From NCBI GenBank assembly GCA_025738555.1, contig JAOVFP010000021.1:1798001-1862000 (forward strand): a DNA stretch of 64,000 nt, written 5' to 3'. Under the pieces are notes generated by a model. That model saw nothing but the letters and a program-made list of their open reading frames with translations. It had not been told where the DNA came from and ran no database searches. Of this stretch, positions 11,585 through 22,890 are shown one piece after another (within the stretch, counting starts at the first letter, position 1; every line of letters begins with the position of its first letter). This DNA comes from Cyathus striatus (lineage: Eukaryota; Basidiomycota; Agaricomycetes; Agaricales; Nidulariaceae). A program made the translations under genes and the position numbers.

Positions 11585-12431
11585 GATGCTCAAGTAGCCT
11601 TCGAAGTCGAGAGTGCTGAGTGCTGAAATATGGGCTTGCCTCTTCGGCTTTTATATGTCGAGGACGGAAATAAAGAATTACTTACATTTACAACATAAGA
11701 GTAAACTATTGAAGACCGTTCTAGCTTCAATGTTCCTGGACCATCTGCTTTCCGAGGCACGGAGATACAGAGTTCCGCGCTGGCAGGATGTATCTTGCTG
11801 GCGTGTTTTGCTTAAAATATAGTATGTGGGCAAAGATCATCATTGTACCTCGTACCCTGGAAAATCATATGCATATTTATGCTATATTGAGATTTCGTAT
11901 GGGATAAGGCACTGATTTGATACCATTTCGTGCTCGGGAAATGGAAGAACATATATATCTATGACCTTGTTCACATGTCGCACGTCAAGATTGAAAGTCG
12001 GTAAGAACAATTAGCACGTTTAAGCAGCTATGCGAAATGTCGGAGGATAACATATGAGTCAGGGCCCCACTTGAAGAGAAATTTAATAACGAAATCAGGT
12101 ACGAGGTGGTTTATTTTTACTTACGGGCTGTACATATAATATAGTCGACCAGGGACCGGAGCACAAACTGCTCCACGCAACCGTGATCTAAATCATAAAA
12201 TGCGTATTATAGAACGATTCTATTGGAATTGTAATATCGGATTGTGCATACAGTGACTCTAAATTTTAGTAAAGTAATTTGTTAGTGACATTGATCTAGC
12301 AGGCGCCACCGTAAATCTCACGAGCGCTCACAGTAACTAGAAAAATCATAAATGAAGGACTCGGAAATCTCCAGAGATATATATAGATTTCCAGCCCACT
12401 CAAGAACTTGAAAACTGGTATTCTGTGCCTT

Positions 12432-13270
12432 ACACCGGTGTAAAGCTAAAAGGTTGTGGAGGAGGATATTGGGTTGGCTATCCTCGACACAAAGAAATTA
12501 TGCGAGTGGGTGGCACATCCATCCAACCCTTCAGATCCAGTGAGCTCGCGCGCGAGAGAGAATTGGGGGGGAAAGCGGAGCTGACATTTTCGAAGCGTAC
12601 ATACGACATTTATGTAGGTAAGCGACACGAGGTAAACGACAGTACGTAGGGAGTGAGGTAACGGAAATGAAAATCGCATTTTTACCATGCAGGCAGAATG
12701 CCTGCTCTACAAGGTGCGTTGATGCGTAGGCAAGGAAATAAATTGGCGAGTCGGTGTGCATCCGTTCGGCCTTGTGTGTTCTAAGGTGTCGAGAAAGGGG
12801 GTCAAATTTTCACTTAGTTGGGGGGAAGTAGATACATGGGTTTTAAGGAAAATTAGAATAAAGAGAATACATAACAAGTAATGATTTGTAAAACGGAAAT
12901 TAAAGATGTTGAGATCGCAGATTTATTGGAAGAAAGGGGTAAAGTGTGAAACATAGAACATACCGATGAATTGAAAGAAAATTTGTAGAATAAAACTTCA
13001 GGAGGGAGACATAAGGTGGTGACACGGCCTTCAGTAAACTGTATTTCGGTATTTATTCGAGCTTAGTAGTGCGGTATACCGACGATTTTGAGTTCGAGCT
13101 GTGTAATAGTGGCTTCCGTGGCAATGTAAAAGCGTCGGGGTTGGAGAGAAGACGGGAGAGAGTGTGTGTGAGCAAACAAAGCTACGAAGGCATCGGCGTG
13201 CATACTATTTGATTACGGAATAGAAATTGTAGAATGTTGGTTTATGTAGTGCAGGTGAAACGCTTGCTCT
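12432..13270. mobile_element. 839-bp insertion in copy A, absent from copy B
   Basis: Copy B reads continuously across this point (TTCTGTGCCTTATACCAGG at about 22563-22581), whereas copy A has 839 extra bases. Parts of the insert (12480-12960, including GTTCTAAGGTGTCGAGAAAG) recur just to the right at 13590-13830. It is therefore repeat-derived, possibly a fragment or LTR of a retroelement; no clear TIR or target duplication was found. The open frames at 12425-12761 lie across the insert and are not supported as genes. Confidence 0.55.
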
Positions 13271-13589
13271 ATACCAGGTTTATTTCGGAATTATTCGTCT
13301 ATACCATGGAGTGCTGGATTGGCGTTAAACGCACTCTTTTAGTTTCCGAAGCCTTGTTATTCAAGATATACCCCGTGATAGTTATATCAAAGGTAGATTG
13401 AGAAATGTGGCGGTAAATTTACTAATATTCATGTGGTAGAAGTTGATATACTGAAAAGTAAAGTATGAGGACACACCTCAGATCAGGCAGATTAAGGTTG
13501 TGCTTTGTTAACCAATCGGAAAGTCTTCGGTCAGTATATTTTCATGTCCCATACTTGAGTCGGCATTATTGTAAGGGATAAGGTGTGCT

Positions 13590-13830
13590 TGATACCTTAA
13601 CAAAGAAATATAATGCGAGTTGGTCGAACGTCCGTTCGGCCTGCGACGTTCTAAGGTGTCGAGAAAGGGGAAATAATTTTCACTGAATTGTGAGGAGGTA
13701 GATACAGGAAATTGATAGAAAAGAGAACATTACTTAATCTAGATTAGCTGCTGAACGGCAATTAGAGGGTTCTGGATATAAGTACTGAGAGTAAGGGGTG
13801 TAATATAAGGTATGAGGAGAAGGACAGAGA
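13590..13830 (+). repeat. second copy of the insert repeat
   Basis: The segment containing CCGTTCGGCC, GTTCTAAGGTGTCGAGAAAG and GAGGTAGATACA matches 12490-12850 in direct orientation. The two copies flank the last 300 bp of duplication copy A. A short (AG)n run follows at 13821-13838. Confidence 0.6.
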
Positions 13831-15078
13831 GAGAGAGAGAACGAGCTCAAAAACCAGGAAATCAGAACGGTTTGATATGTGCATTAAAGTCACATGATCT
13901 CGATAACAAAACTTGAAGAAATTGAATATCGAATTTTATAGTGCAGGCTGTAAGGTGATGACTTGTCTGAAGGTTGTACAGTTAAGTACTGAGCGTGACA
14001 GTGTCCAATCTGTCACTGGTGTTCTAAATTAGTTGTCAAGTTTCTTGAGGAGTGTTGAAGTAAGGTACAAGTCTTATAGAGTTATTAAGACTTGTATGGG
14101 ATTTTGAGAGATGTAGTGAAGGTGTTTTTTGAAGTGTTTAGGGTAGAAAATGCGAAGTTAGCTAAGGTTCTTGCCTGTGCAAGAGCTTTAACTAGTAATA
14201 ATATTGAGCAGTACTGAGTGTTAAGCAGATAAGAACAGAAGTACACTAAGTTTCTACAGCTAGAAGCTTAGTGTGAATAACAGATGAATGCTGAGTGTGA
14301 ATCAAACTGGAATTGACTTAGGGATGTAGCTACATGAAAGGGGTTTATATACTTTTTGGAACTACCTAGGTAGAAAGATGTACCATGATTAATAATATAC
14401 TAAGTAATGGTGATTTGTAGATAGGGAATAAAGATAAAGGTGAAGGAATAAAGAAAAGAGGAGGGGAATATGTATAAAGGGGGCGCAGCGGCATCAGATA
14501 AAGTAATATTGATGCGAGCACTTTGCCGAGCATTGTGATTGGTCAGTGCTAAGTCACGTGTCTTTCGCTTTGGGAAGGTACAGTGTTTACTTTGGCATGT
14601 CAGTTTTGGGATATTGCTTAGTGCATTATCTTTTAGCAATACTGTGCAGGGCACCAGTTGCATGCCTTGAACTTGCATGGGAGTGCATATATCTTTTGTG
14701 ACAAGTGTGTGTCATGCATAAAACTTGATCACAATATTACTCTAGGTCTTATACTCACTCCCAGCTATGAGTTCCCCCACACTTCTTGTCAGTGACTTTT
14801 TTTTCTATTTATGGTGGATTCACCTGTGCTGACAAATCCACATCAGACTTTGCAGATCCTGATGATCACACTCATCCACCTCCACTGCACACTGTTCCCC
14901 TTTTCCCTTCCCACTCTTCTCACTGTCACCTGCCACAGGAGCCACAGGAAGACTTGCTTATCAGCCCATGTGGACCATTCACTTTCTTTACCTCTTTACT
15001 AATACTGTACATGAGCCAGTTATGTGCCTTGCACTTGTTCCAGCAGTTGTGCATGTGGGAATCAGATCTAGGATGGTA
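13831..15078. other. gene-free, becoming CpG-poor
   Basis: No gene is supported. A hairpin (TACAAGTCTTA ... TAAGACTTGTA) lies at about 14065-14096. From about 14.5 kb CG dinucleotides nearly vanish. Frames at 14786-15097 are long only because of this base bias. Confidence 0.5.
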
Positions 15079-15086
15079 CCAGTCAG

Positions 15087-15589
15087 TAGTGATGTAAAAC
15101 GGCTGACTATGGCTTGGCTCAGCTCAGCTAAGGCCAGCTAACCCTGAAATTCAGCTAAGCTCAGCTCAGCTAAATGGCTAAGCCATAGCTACATGTACAT
15201 TTTTGGAAGTTTACAAAAGTAAATGCTTATAATAACTGTATACACCTGAAATAAAAATTCTATTCATCTATATTGAGCACAGATGTACTAAGAGTGATTT
15301 TAGTGCAATAAAAACAGTCCCAGACTGCCATTCATACTTTCAATGTCAATTCAATGTTAAAAACAACACATACAAGGTTGAAATGAATGCATTACATAAG
15401 CAAGTCCTGGCCAGGTGGGATTTGCCAGGTTACTACCATTGCTTACTAAATAAGGGAGACCCCTAGGCTAGCCCCTTAGCTGGGAAATTAGCTGCCCAAG
15501 CCATTAGCCATTCTCATGGCTATAGCTAACTGAAAATTGGCTCAGCTTGGGTGGCTATGTGGCTCTTAGCCGAGCCATGAACAACACTA
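15087..15589. mobile_element. 503-bp hAT-type MITE with 8-bp TSD
   Basis: The identical octamer CCAGTCAG flanks the element (15079-15086 and 15590-15597). The ends are inverted: TAGTGATGT at the left and ACAACACTA at the right. An 8-bp duplication with short TAGTG-type ends is the hallmark of hAT elements. The interior has many AGCT/GGCTCAGCT-type subterminal repeats in both orientations near each end and no coding capacity. Confidence 0.85.
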
Positions 15590-15597
15590 CCAGTCAG

Positions 15598-17729
15598 TAG
15601 AGCTTGTCTGTGACCCTGAGTTACAAGTTTGCTATTTACCTGATTCAAGTTATGAATGGCACTACATACACACTCTTCCCCTCTCCTTTTGCATTGCAGT
15701 ACTCTCCCTCACCCTCATCAACATCTTGCTCTCCTTCAGGCATATACTACTTATGCTTTTTTCAGTGAGAGGTCATAAGTTTAGGATCACCAGACAGTTG
15801 TCTTGAGAAGCAGCCTCTAGGAAGATTAGAGTGTAGGGGGGGTGCCATGGCTGGTGTGCAATGTGGATGTCATATCCCGTATCGCCTACCTCCGGACTCC
15901 TATGCCTTACTCCGCCTTTTCCTTTGTTTACTCCAAACCTTGCTTATGCTTTTAATATTACTTATTGCTTACTGTACATAGATTACTTTCGTTTCCTTTC
16001 TTCCGCCCTACTGAGCTATCCCCTCAGTATTGTAGTATACATCATAGTGAGTCACTTATCATTCTTAAGTGTACCACTATCTGTTTTACTTTACACTGCC
16101 ATATGTGCTCACTTCTCCGACGTGTTTTATTATGTTTAATTAGTTATAGTCTTCATTCTACGTACGCCTACCCTGACCGTACTTCTCCGCTTGCCTTGGC
16201 CAGCAGCCTTTACTTACTCCGAGTCTCCAGTATTTAAGTAGTACTCGATTTGTACTTAGACTTTAGTTTCATATTGAACTACATCCTCACCCTTCAGTCT
16301 GACTTGAGTTACATCTCTCGTCCCCTTGTCTCTTGTCTTCTCCAAAGGGCTTGCCCTTACTCTGAAATACAGGACCAGGAATCCCAGGGGCACAGCACAT
16401 AAGCTGAAGCCAAAGTCCTATCCCCTGAGTTCTCATTCTCCACTTTCATCTCATACTCACCCCTCATTTCTCCGCAGTCACCCTCTCGTACTCCACCACC
16501 AAGTCAGGCTAGGGGCACGGTTGTGACAGTGGAGGTAATCAATTCAGCTTACCAGACTCCACAGACTCCTTTTACTTGTTAGCAGCACTCCCCTTTCCAT
16601 GGATGGTACTCGCCAATGGCTATGTGTTACACTTTTCCCATCTCACCCCACCAGACCCCTCTCTTTTCATGTGACCTGTTCTATTTATACTTATGCCACT
16701 TACTCATCCATTTCTATTTATATATCACCTTACTCATCCTTTCCTATTTATAATTCTTTTACTTACTCATCACCAATCCCCACCCCCCTGGTTGGTAATA
16801 CTATGGGCATAGACTTTCCTTACTTGTACTTTTCCTCTCACATAAACCCCAATGACCACACCTCTGGTTTGTCATACCAAGTGCACAGACCATTCTATTA
16901 CTATACAAGGTAGCATTGCATTGGCACATGGACCAAGCTTCTATTGTATAAATATCTCATGTATTCTGATCAAGCTTCTTCAGCTTGATCTTAGTTTAAC
17001 TATCATCCAATATAGCTGGAACCCCCCCACCCCCACATCACAAGAACACTGCTACTTCTATTTGCTTCTCAAGTAACTACTGTGAGAACACTGCCAAGTC
17101 CATTAGTGTGTACAACAAGTACAACTGTTTAGACCTCAACTTCATCATATGACTTACAAGTGTAGTAACAAGTCACATGATTACAATATCATGAGATCAA
17201 GACATCACATTATCAAGATATCATGAGACCAGCTTGGATTGTAACACTATGTGTTGGAGAGGAGGGGAAGTAGAACAGGTAATGTGGGTGATTGTACAGT
17301 GGCCAGTGGTGCTGATAGGAGGGCTAGCTCTGTTGGGTTGATGAGCAGGTTATGAGGAGCAGTTCCAGGGCAATGTCTTATGCCTGGATTTCTTGGTCTT
17401 CAATGTTTGTTGTTAATGTTAATGCAGTCACATTGCCAATACAACAGTTCTTGTTACTTGTTTTACTTCTGTTAACAATGAAGCCACAGTATGAACTGTG
17501 CATATGGACTATTGGCTAGTATTACTTATAATTGTAAATACATTATGAGTAATACTAGCAATGTAATGATTGTGGGATTCCTATTTCTGTACACAGGCTA
17601 CCAGTTTGGCTTAATGGTTGAACTTGTATCACATTGAAGGCAATCCACTATACCTTTGAAGACATTATAACCAATGAGTTCAGAGTCTAGATGTGAAACA
17701 TACCTCTAGAGAATAGCAAACAATGGGTA
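15598..17729. other. repeat-derived, gene-free
   Basis: The sequence is pyrimidine-rich on the plus strand (many CT runs), with spurious open frames at 15861-17076. The CG-retaining patch 15877-16607 could be a younger insertion such as a solo LTR, but I cannot define ends. No gene is supported. Confidence 0.45.
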
Positions 17730-20264
17730 CTTACCTATGGTTAGTATGGAAAGTCTAACAACCATGCTCAAAAGCATCAATTATAATTGATCTCCAGTGT
17801 CCAGCACCATGGCATCTCAGTTAGATATTACAATCTCAGTTTCAGAATTTTATTTAAGTGAGACTGAGCACTTACTCACTGAAGCATGATCATCTGGTAA
17901 CTACTAGTATGTGTGCTCAAGAAATTATTTAGTTTGTTACAGTAAAATAAAATAAAATATGTAAGAGATCTGATATAAGTATTTGTGGACTAGATAAACT
18001 GAGATATACAGTGTTGGTCCACTCCTTGAAACAGTATCATTCCTTGGAACACCCCGCCCTCCTGCCTTCCTCAGTCGTTCAATCATCACCATATTTTGCA
18101 TATGTGCTTTAATATGTGTAAACTCCTCAGAAAATAAATCTGAAATATTTCTGTGAAAGGGATGTTGAGATGTTGAACGAATGATGCAGAATCAGTGGCT
18201 ATGTCTAATTTGAGACAATTGTTGCTGCCAATTAGTTTGTTACTACATTAAGTTTTCATCTCCAAATAAATATTAGCATAATGGCACCCAAAGGTGGAAT
18301 ATGTGTACGAAATGTTATGCTCATTGAGCAGCACATTGTGGCATAAAAAATCTAACAACAAAATGTGCACAAGAATGTGTGTCTGTGTGACAGGCCTTCC
18401 ATCATATTTTGTTGATCCCTGTCATGCTGTCCGTCTCTGACGGGCGAGTAACACCTGTGACTGAACTGTTTCAAGGAGTGAATTTTGCCTGAAAACCATC
18501 CCCTCCTTTAATCTATGTCGTATTTACATATCTACTTATAGAACCACCACAAAACCTGGTATAATTACTCTCAATATACCTTTTATCATGAATATGTACT
18601 TAGATTTAACAGAAACACTTTAGGTGAAGCTATACATGCCGATTTCAATCAGGTGTACCAAGGAGCGGACCAACACTGTAAGTGATATGTGCAGCACAAC
18701 ACTCATATTATGTAAGATTTTTCAGGGCTTTGCATTAGAAGCTGCAGTACTGATTTATCAAGAAAAATGTGTATTTCTTATAAACACAGAGTGATGACTA
18801 AGGTGAAGAAACTACAGAGTAGGTAACCAGAGTGCATGGTATATAAGTAAATTTATGAAAACACACATTCATGTTGAAAACAATGGTTGTGGTGTACAGA
18901 CTGTACTATGTAGTACAATATATCATGGGTCTGAGAATCTACTACTTCAGAGTCAGAGTGGATCTGGAAAATGACATGTGCTTAGTAGGTCATAAGCCAG
19001 GGCTTACAAAGGTGAATTTTTAGTTGAACCAGATGTGCAAAATGTTTGTATGCTCCCTCATCTTGCAAATGTAGAGGTTGCCTCACTATAAATTTGGGAA
19101 AGTTTCCATCCTTATGATCACAAGTGAGCCCAAGTCACTAATCAGTGAAGAGGTGAAGGTGCAGTTTCATGTACCTAACAAAGACAAAATATGCAAGTCA
19201 TTGAGATGTCCATCTGACTGGGAATTCTAAGGTGAAGACAATGGTGTTAGAAAAGTAAAATGAATGTTGCAATTTAATGAATGAGATTGAACTTCCAGAT
19301 GAAGTTCCAGTGTGATGAGATAGTTGGAAAGAGCATGATAACAAATAAATTGACAGAATTAGTGTTAAACTGGCATATGAGAGTTAGAGATTGAGTTCTA
19401 GACAAAGTAAACTTGATTAGATGGTCTGCATAATAACTATAGGTATTTATATACTAATAAAACCAATAAATCTAAATTAGGCAAGGAATTGTATATTGGA
19501 CAAATGTAGAAGAATAAAAAATATATAGCCTGAAACATTTGTAAAGAATGGAAAACTTGATTATGAAAATTCAGTGAGTTGAGGTTTGTGAGGTACAAGT
19601 GTTTTCTTGTCAAACTTCAGGGTCTTGTGTCAGTGCCAATGTCAGAGCTATTTTGAGAGCTTGGAGTGTTGCAAGAGTTAGGTATACATCAGAACAGTGC
19701 ATGAAGATGTACATTCTGAGAAAAGTGAGAACAGGGCAAGCAGGGAGGTGAGGATAGGCTGAGAACCCAAATGGAATGTGTAAGGACAAGTAGTGCGAAC
19801 ATGATCAGAAGATTACATAATGCAGTTTGGAACATCTTGATATGTTGAACACTTAACACCTTTCATGTAATATGAGTCCAGATCCTCTTGTATCAATGTA
19901 AATTATAACTCAGGACAAGCTGAGAACATTGTATCAACAAGTTCAGTTCATCTAATATGAGCACCACATAGTATAGCTTACATTATCAATTCATCTAGTC
20001 CACAATTACTTATATTGAAGCTCATATAGATATATTATTCTATTTACTATAACAAACTAAATAATTGTTTGAGCATACATACTATGTAGTAGTTACCGGA
20101 CGACCATGCTTCGGTTAATAAGCGCTCGGCCTCGCTTAAATGAAATTTTGAAACCAAGATTGCAATATCTAACCGAGATGCCACGGTGCCAGACACCGGA
20201 GGTCAATTATAATTGATCATTTGATGCGTTTGAGCGTGGTCATTAGACTTTCCATAGGTTAGTG
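17730..20264. repeat. large inverted repeat, about 275-bp arms
   Basis: Left arm 17730-18008 and right arm about 19984-20264 are reverse complements with scattered differences (shared phrases TCAATTATAATTGA, AATTATTTAGTTTGTTA, TTGTGGACTAGAT). Weaker similarity continues inward. It could be the two ends of one decayed 2.5 kb DNA element or two opposed MITE copies. The left arm has lost nearly all CGs that the right arm keeps. Confidence 0.75.
18009..18678. mobile_element. 670-bp Tc1/mariner-like MITE, TA-flanked
   Basis: The ends are inverted repeats of about 20 bp (CAGTGTTGGTCCACTCCTTG at the left; its complement with one change at the right), and TA flanks both sides (18007-18008 and 18679-18680). 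A second partial copy of the end motif (TTTCAAGGAGTG) lies inside near 18470. No transposase is present. It keeps several CGs while its surroundings have none, so it probably inserted after the host sequence decayed. Confidence 0.85.
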
Positions 20265-20580
20265 CATACTTCGTTGTATTAGCAGTCCCTACACTCATGT
20301 GAACAAATAGGGCTTTGCCATCTGCCTCGTTTAAGAAAAGCAGTGGTGGTATGGGCTCAGTTTCTTTTCTACAATATCATTGTGGGAGAACATCGACTCT
20401 TTGACCCAGGTAGACTATTTGTGCATCCTCTTCCTTTCTTTACCCTTTTAGTTCCCGTGCACTTACTTGAATATTGGTCCGATGCGTACAGCTAAACACA
20501 CCGAAAACTGCCAACATCATCTTCGTTAACTACTAGAAATACAACCTCACAATTAAGCCTGAGCGAGCGATCAAAAGCTC

Positions 20581-22890
20581 GGTAATTGCCATGACCCATA
20601 TGTATATTTGTCAGCTATTTAAACACCTTCTGAAACAAATAACTTCAATTTTCATCTTGCCACCAACTTGCCACGCTCCTACATTCGATGTCCCTTTCTC
20701 TTCAGATTTGTTCAATAGCTGTACAGAAAATGGACCTGATTCAGTGCCGAATTATGTATCCAATCCTGTTTACTTCTACATTAAATAATCCGAATCCTAT
20801 ATTATTAGGCTCAAGACATGACTTAAATGGCCAGATACTAGTCGTAGCACGTACTGTATCTATTGGACTGTCGCAACTCGCAGGAACTAGGATGCTGGGC
20901 AGTATATATTATTCGTAATCACACCTACTATAGATCATCCATCGGTGAATAGGTTGTATACATATTATACCTAAAATTAGGATGAAAAATTGACGATGCA
21001 TTGTAAAGGGTGCAGGAGTTAGTACACGAAACAGAATAATCCAGTAAGTATTCTTCCTAAGTGGGACAAGTCTGATCGGCTGGCGCCGAAGGACTACCCC
21101 AATGCCTTCCGCCATAAGTTTCCTCGACAACTGAAGAAGTCCAACTACTATCATCCAAATTGACGTCCTGGAATCCGCTTCCGACAGTTGCACTTGATAC
21201 CCAACTTGCATCCGTAACGAACTGGTCAGAACCTCCACCCAAATAGTTAATTTTCACGGATGCAAGGAGGCCTGCGGGGGAATTGGCAACGGTGTTAGCA
21301 GCATCAACAGCAATAACAACACGATTCCCAAAGATGGTTTCAATGTCAGCTGGGGTAGTCCTGACACAAAAGTACTGTGTGGTCCTCCAGTCGTTTCCAC
21401 TTCCGACCTGTGCTCCATTTATGTAAAGGGTGTACTGATCGTCGGCCGTTATGATGACTTCGATGGAGGTAGGGAGTTTGAGAAGGCCGGTGCTGAAGTC
21501 TTTGCGGAATGCACGGTGTGCAACGGGGACGCTTATGGGCTTGCTTACTGCTGCTGCTTCACTGGACCAGATCCAAGTAGCACCAGTGAAATTCAGAGCT
21601 GCGTTAGCAGTCGCTGCGCATGCTGCAAGAAGCAACATAGTAGAAGTAAATCCTAAATTTAGTGGTTACTTTCAATACTATGAGCATGAAGAGAAATAAA
21701 CTCCTTACCAGTTAGTGATGCAAACATGATGCTTAAGTAGCTTTGAAGTTGAGGTACTGAGTGCTGAAATATGGGCTTGCATCCTCGGCTTTTATATGTC
21801 GAGGACGGTAATAAAGAAGTACTTACATTTACAAACATAAGAGTAAACTATTCATTATGAAGGCCGTTCTAGCTTCAATTTTCCTGGACCATCTGCCTTC
21901 TAAGGCCCGGAGATACAGATTTCCGAGTTGGCAGGAAGTATTCTGCTGACGTTTTAGGCATAAACTATAGTATGTGGGGCAAAGATCATCGTACCTCGTA
22001 CCCCCGGAACATCATATTTATGCTTTGTTGAGATTTCATATGGGATAAGGCGCTGATTTGATGCCATATCTGCTGGAAAGCATATGCATCTACAACGTTG
22101 TTCACATGTCGCACGTCAAAGATTGAAAGTCGGCAAGAACATGTCGGGGAATAACTTGTTCAAACGGCTATGCGAAGCGTCGGAGCATAACATACGAATC
22201 AGGGGTTTGCATAAAGAGAAATTTAGTAACGAAATCAGGTACGAAATGGTTTATTTTTACTTACAAGCCGTATATATATTATGGTTGGCTGGGGACCAGA
22301 GCATAAACGTTCTATGCAACTGTGATCCAAATCATATACAACATATTATAGACAGATCCTATAGGAATTATCTTACCGGATTGTGCATACAGACACGCTA
22401 CGTTTTTAGTAAAGTAATTTGTTAATGGCATTGATCTAGCAGACGCCACCGTAACCCCACGAGCACTCACAGTAACTAGAAAAATACCATGGTTATATGA
22501 AGGGTTCGGAAATCCCCAGGGATATATATGGATCCCTAAACTCAAGGACTTGAGAACTAGTATTCTGTGCCTTATACCAGGTTTATTTCGGAATTCTTCG
22601 TCTTCGATACCAGGAGTGTTGGATTGGTGCTGAACGCATTCTTTTAGTTTTCAGAGCCTTGTTATTCAAAATCTATCCCCCTGTAATTAGATCAAAGGTA
22701 GATTGAGAAGTGTGGCGGTAAATTTACTAATAATCATGTGGTAGAAGCTGATGTGCTTAAAAGAAATGGTTGAGGGAAAGGTTGGAAAAAGGACTACACA
22801 CCTCAGACAGATTAAGGTTATCCCTTGTTAATCATCGGAAAAAATTCGGTCAGTATCTTTTCACGTCCCATACTTGAGTCAGCCTTATTT
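20581..22890 (+). repeat. segmental duplication copy B (uninterrupted)
   Basis: This block matches copy A (8480-8636 plus 10588-13567) throughout, without the CP1 cassette and without the 839-bp insert. It carries the intact secreted beta-sandwich gene. Confidence 0.85.
21057..21727 (-). CDS. secreted protein with rhamnosidase-N-like beta-sandwich domain
   Basis: Two exons (21727-21709 and 21652-21057) give 204 residues. The first exon is only 19 nt; it restores a convincing signal peptide (MFASLTGFTSTMLLLAACAA). The mature part has WIWSSE near its start, RAFRKDF, ITADDQYTLYINGAQVGSG, a VVIAVDAANT strand, SVKINYLGGGSDQFVTDASW and DDSSW near the end. This pattern resembles the galactose-binding-like beta-sandwich found at the N-terminus of alpha-L-rhamnosidases and in many stand-alone secreted basidiomycete proteins; it probably binds carbohydrate, without a catalytic domain. 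A TATA-like CATATAAAAG lies at about 21789-21798, some 65 nt upstream. The copy A paralogue is frameshifted, so this is the working copy. Confidence 0.75.

Larger units (their letters stand above)
10588..13567. repeat. segmental duplication copy A, main piece
   Basis: From 10588 to 12431, and again from 13271 to 13567, this block matches 20740-22890 in the same orientation. It includes the secreted-protein gene and its promoter (CTTTTATATG near 11650). The piece at 12432-13270 is absent from copy B. The right boundary lies just after the shared phrase CCCATACTTGAGTC (13545-13558 versus 22868-22881). Confidence 0.85.
14500..20050. other. CpG-depleted transposon graveyard
   Basis: Across most of this block CG is almost absent and TG/CA are abundant; between about 18680 and 19790 I find no CG at all. 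Two patches keep CGs: 15877-16607 and the MITE at 18009-18678. No gene is supported. This is the signature of cytosine methylation followed by deamination on old repeats. Nested elements are listed separately. Confidence 0.7.

Noticed and set aside
14786..17076. Series of plus-strand frames rich in Pro, Ser and Leu
   Set aside because: They lie in CpG-depleted, pyrimidine-rich repeat DNA with no domain, splice pattern or start context; their length comes from base bias.
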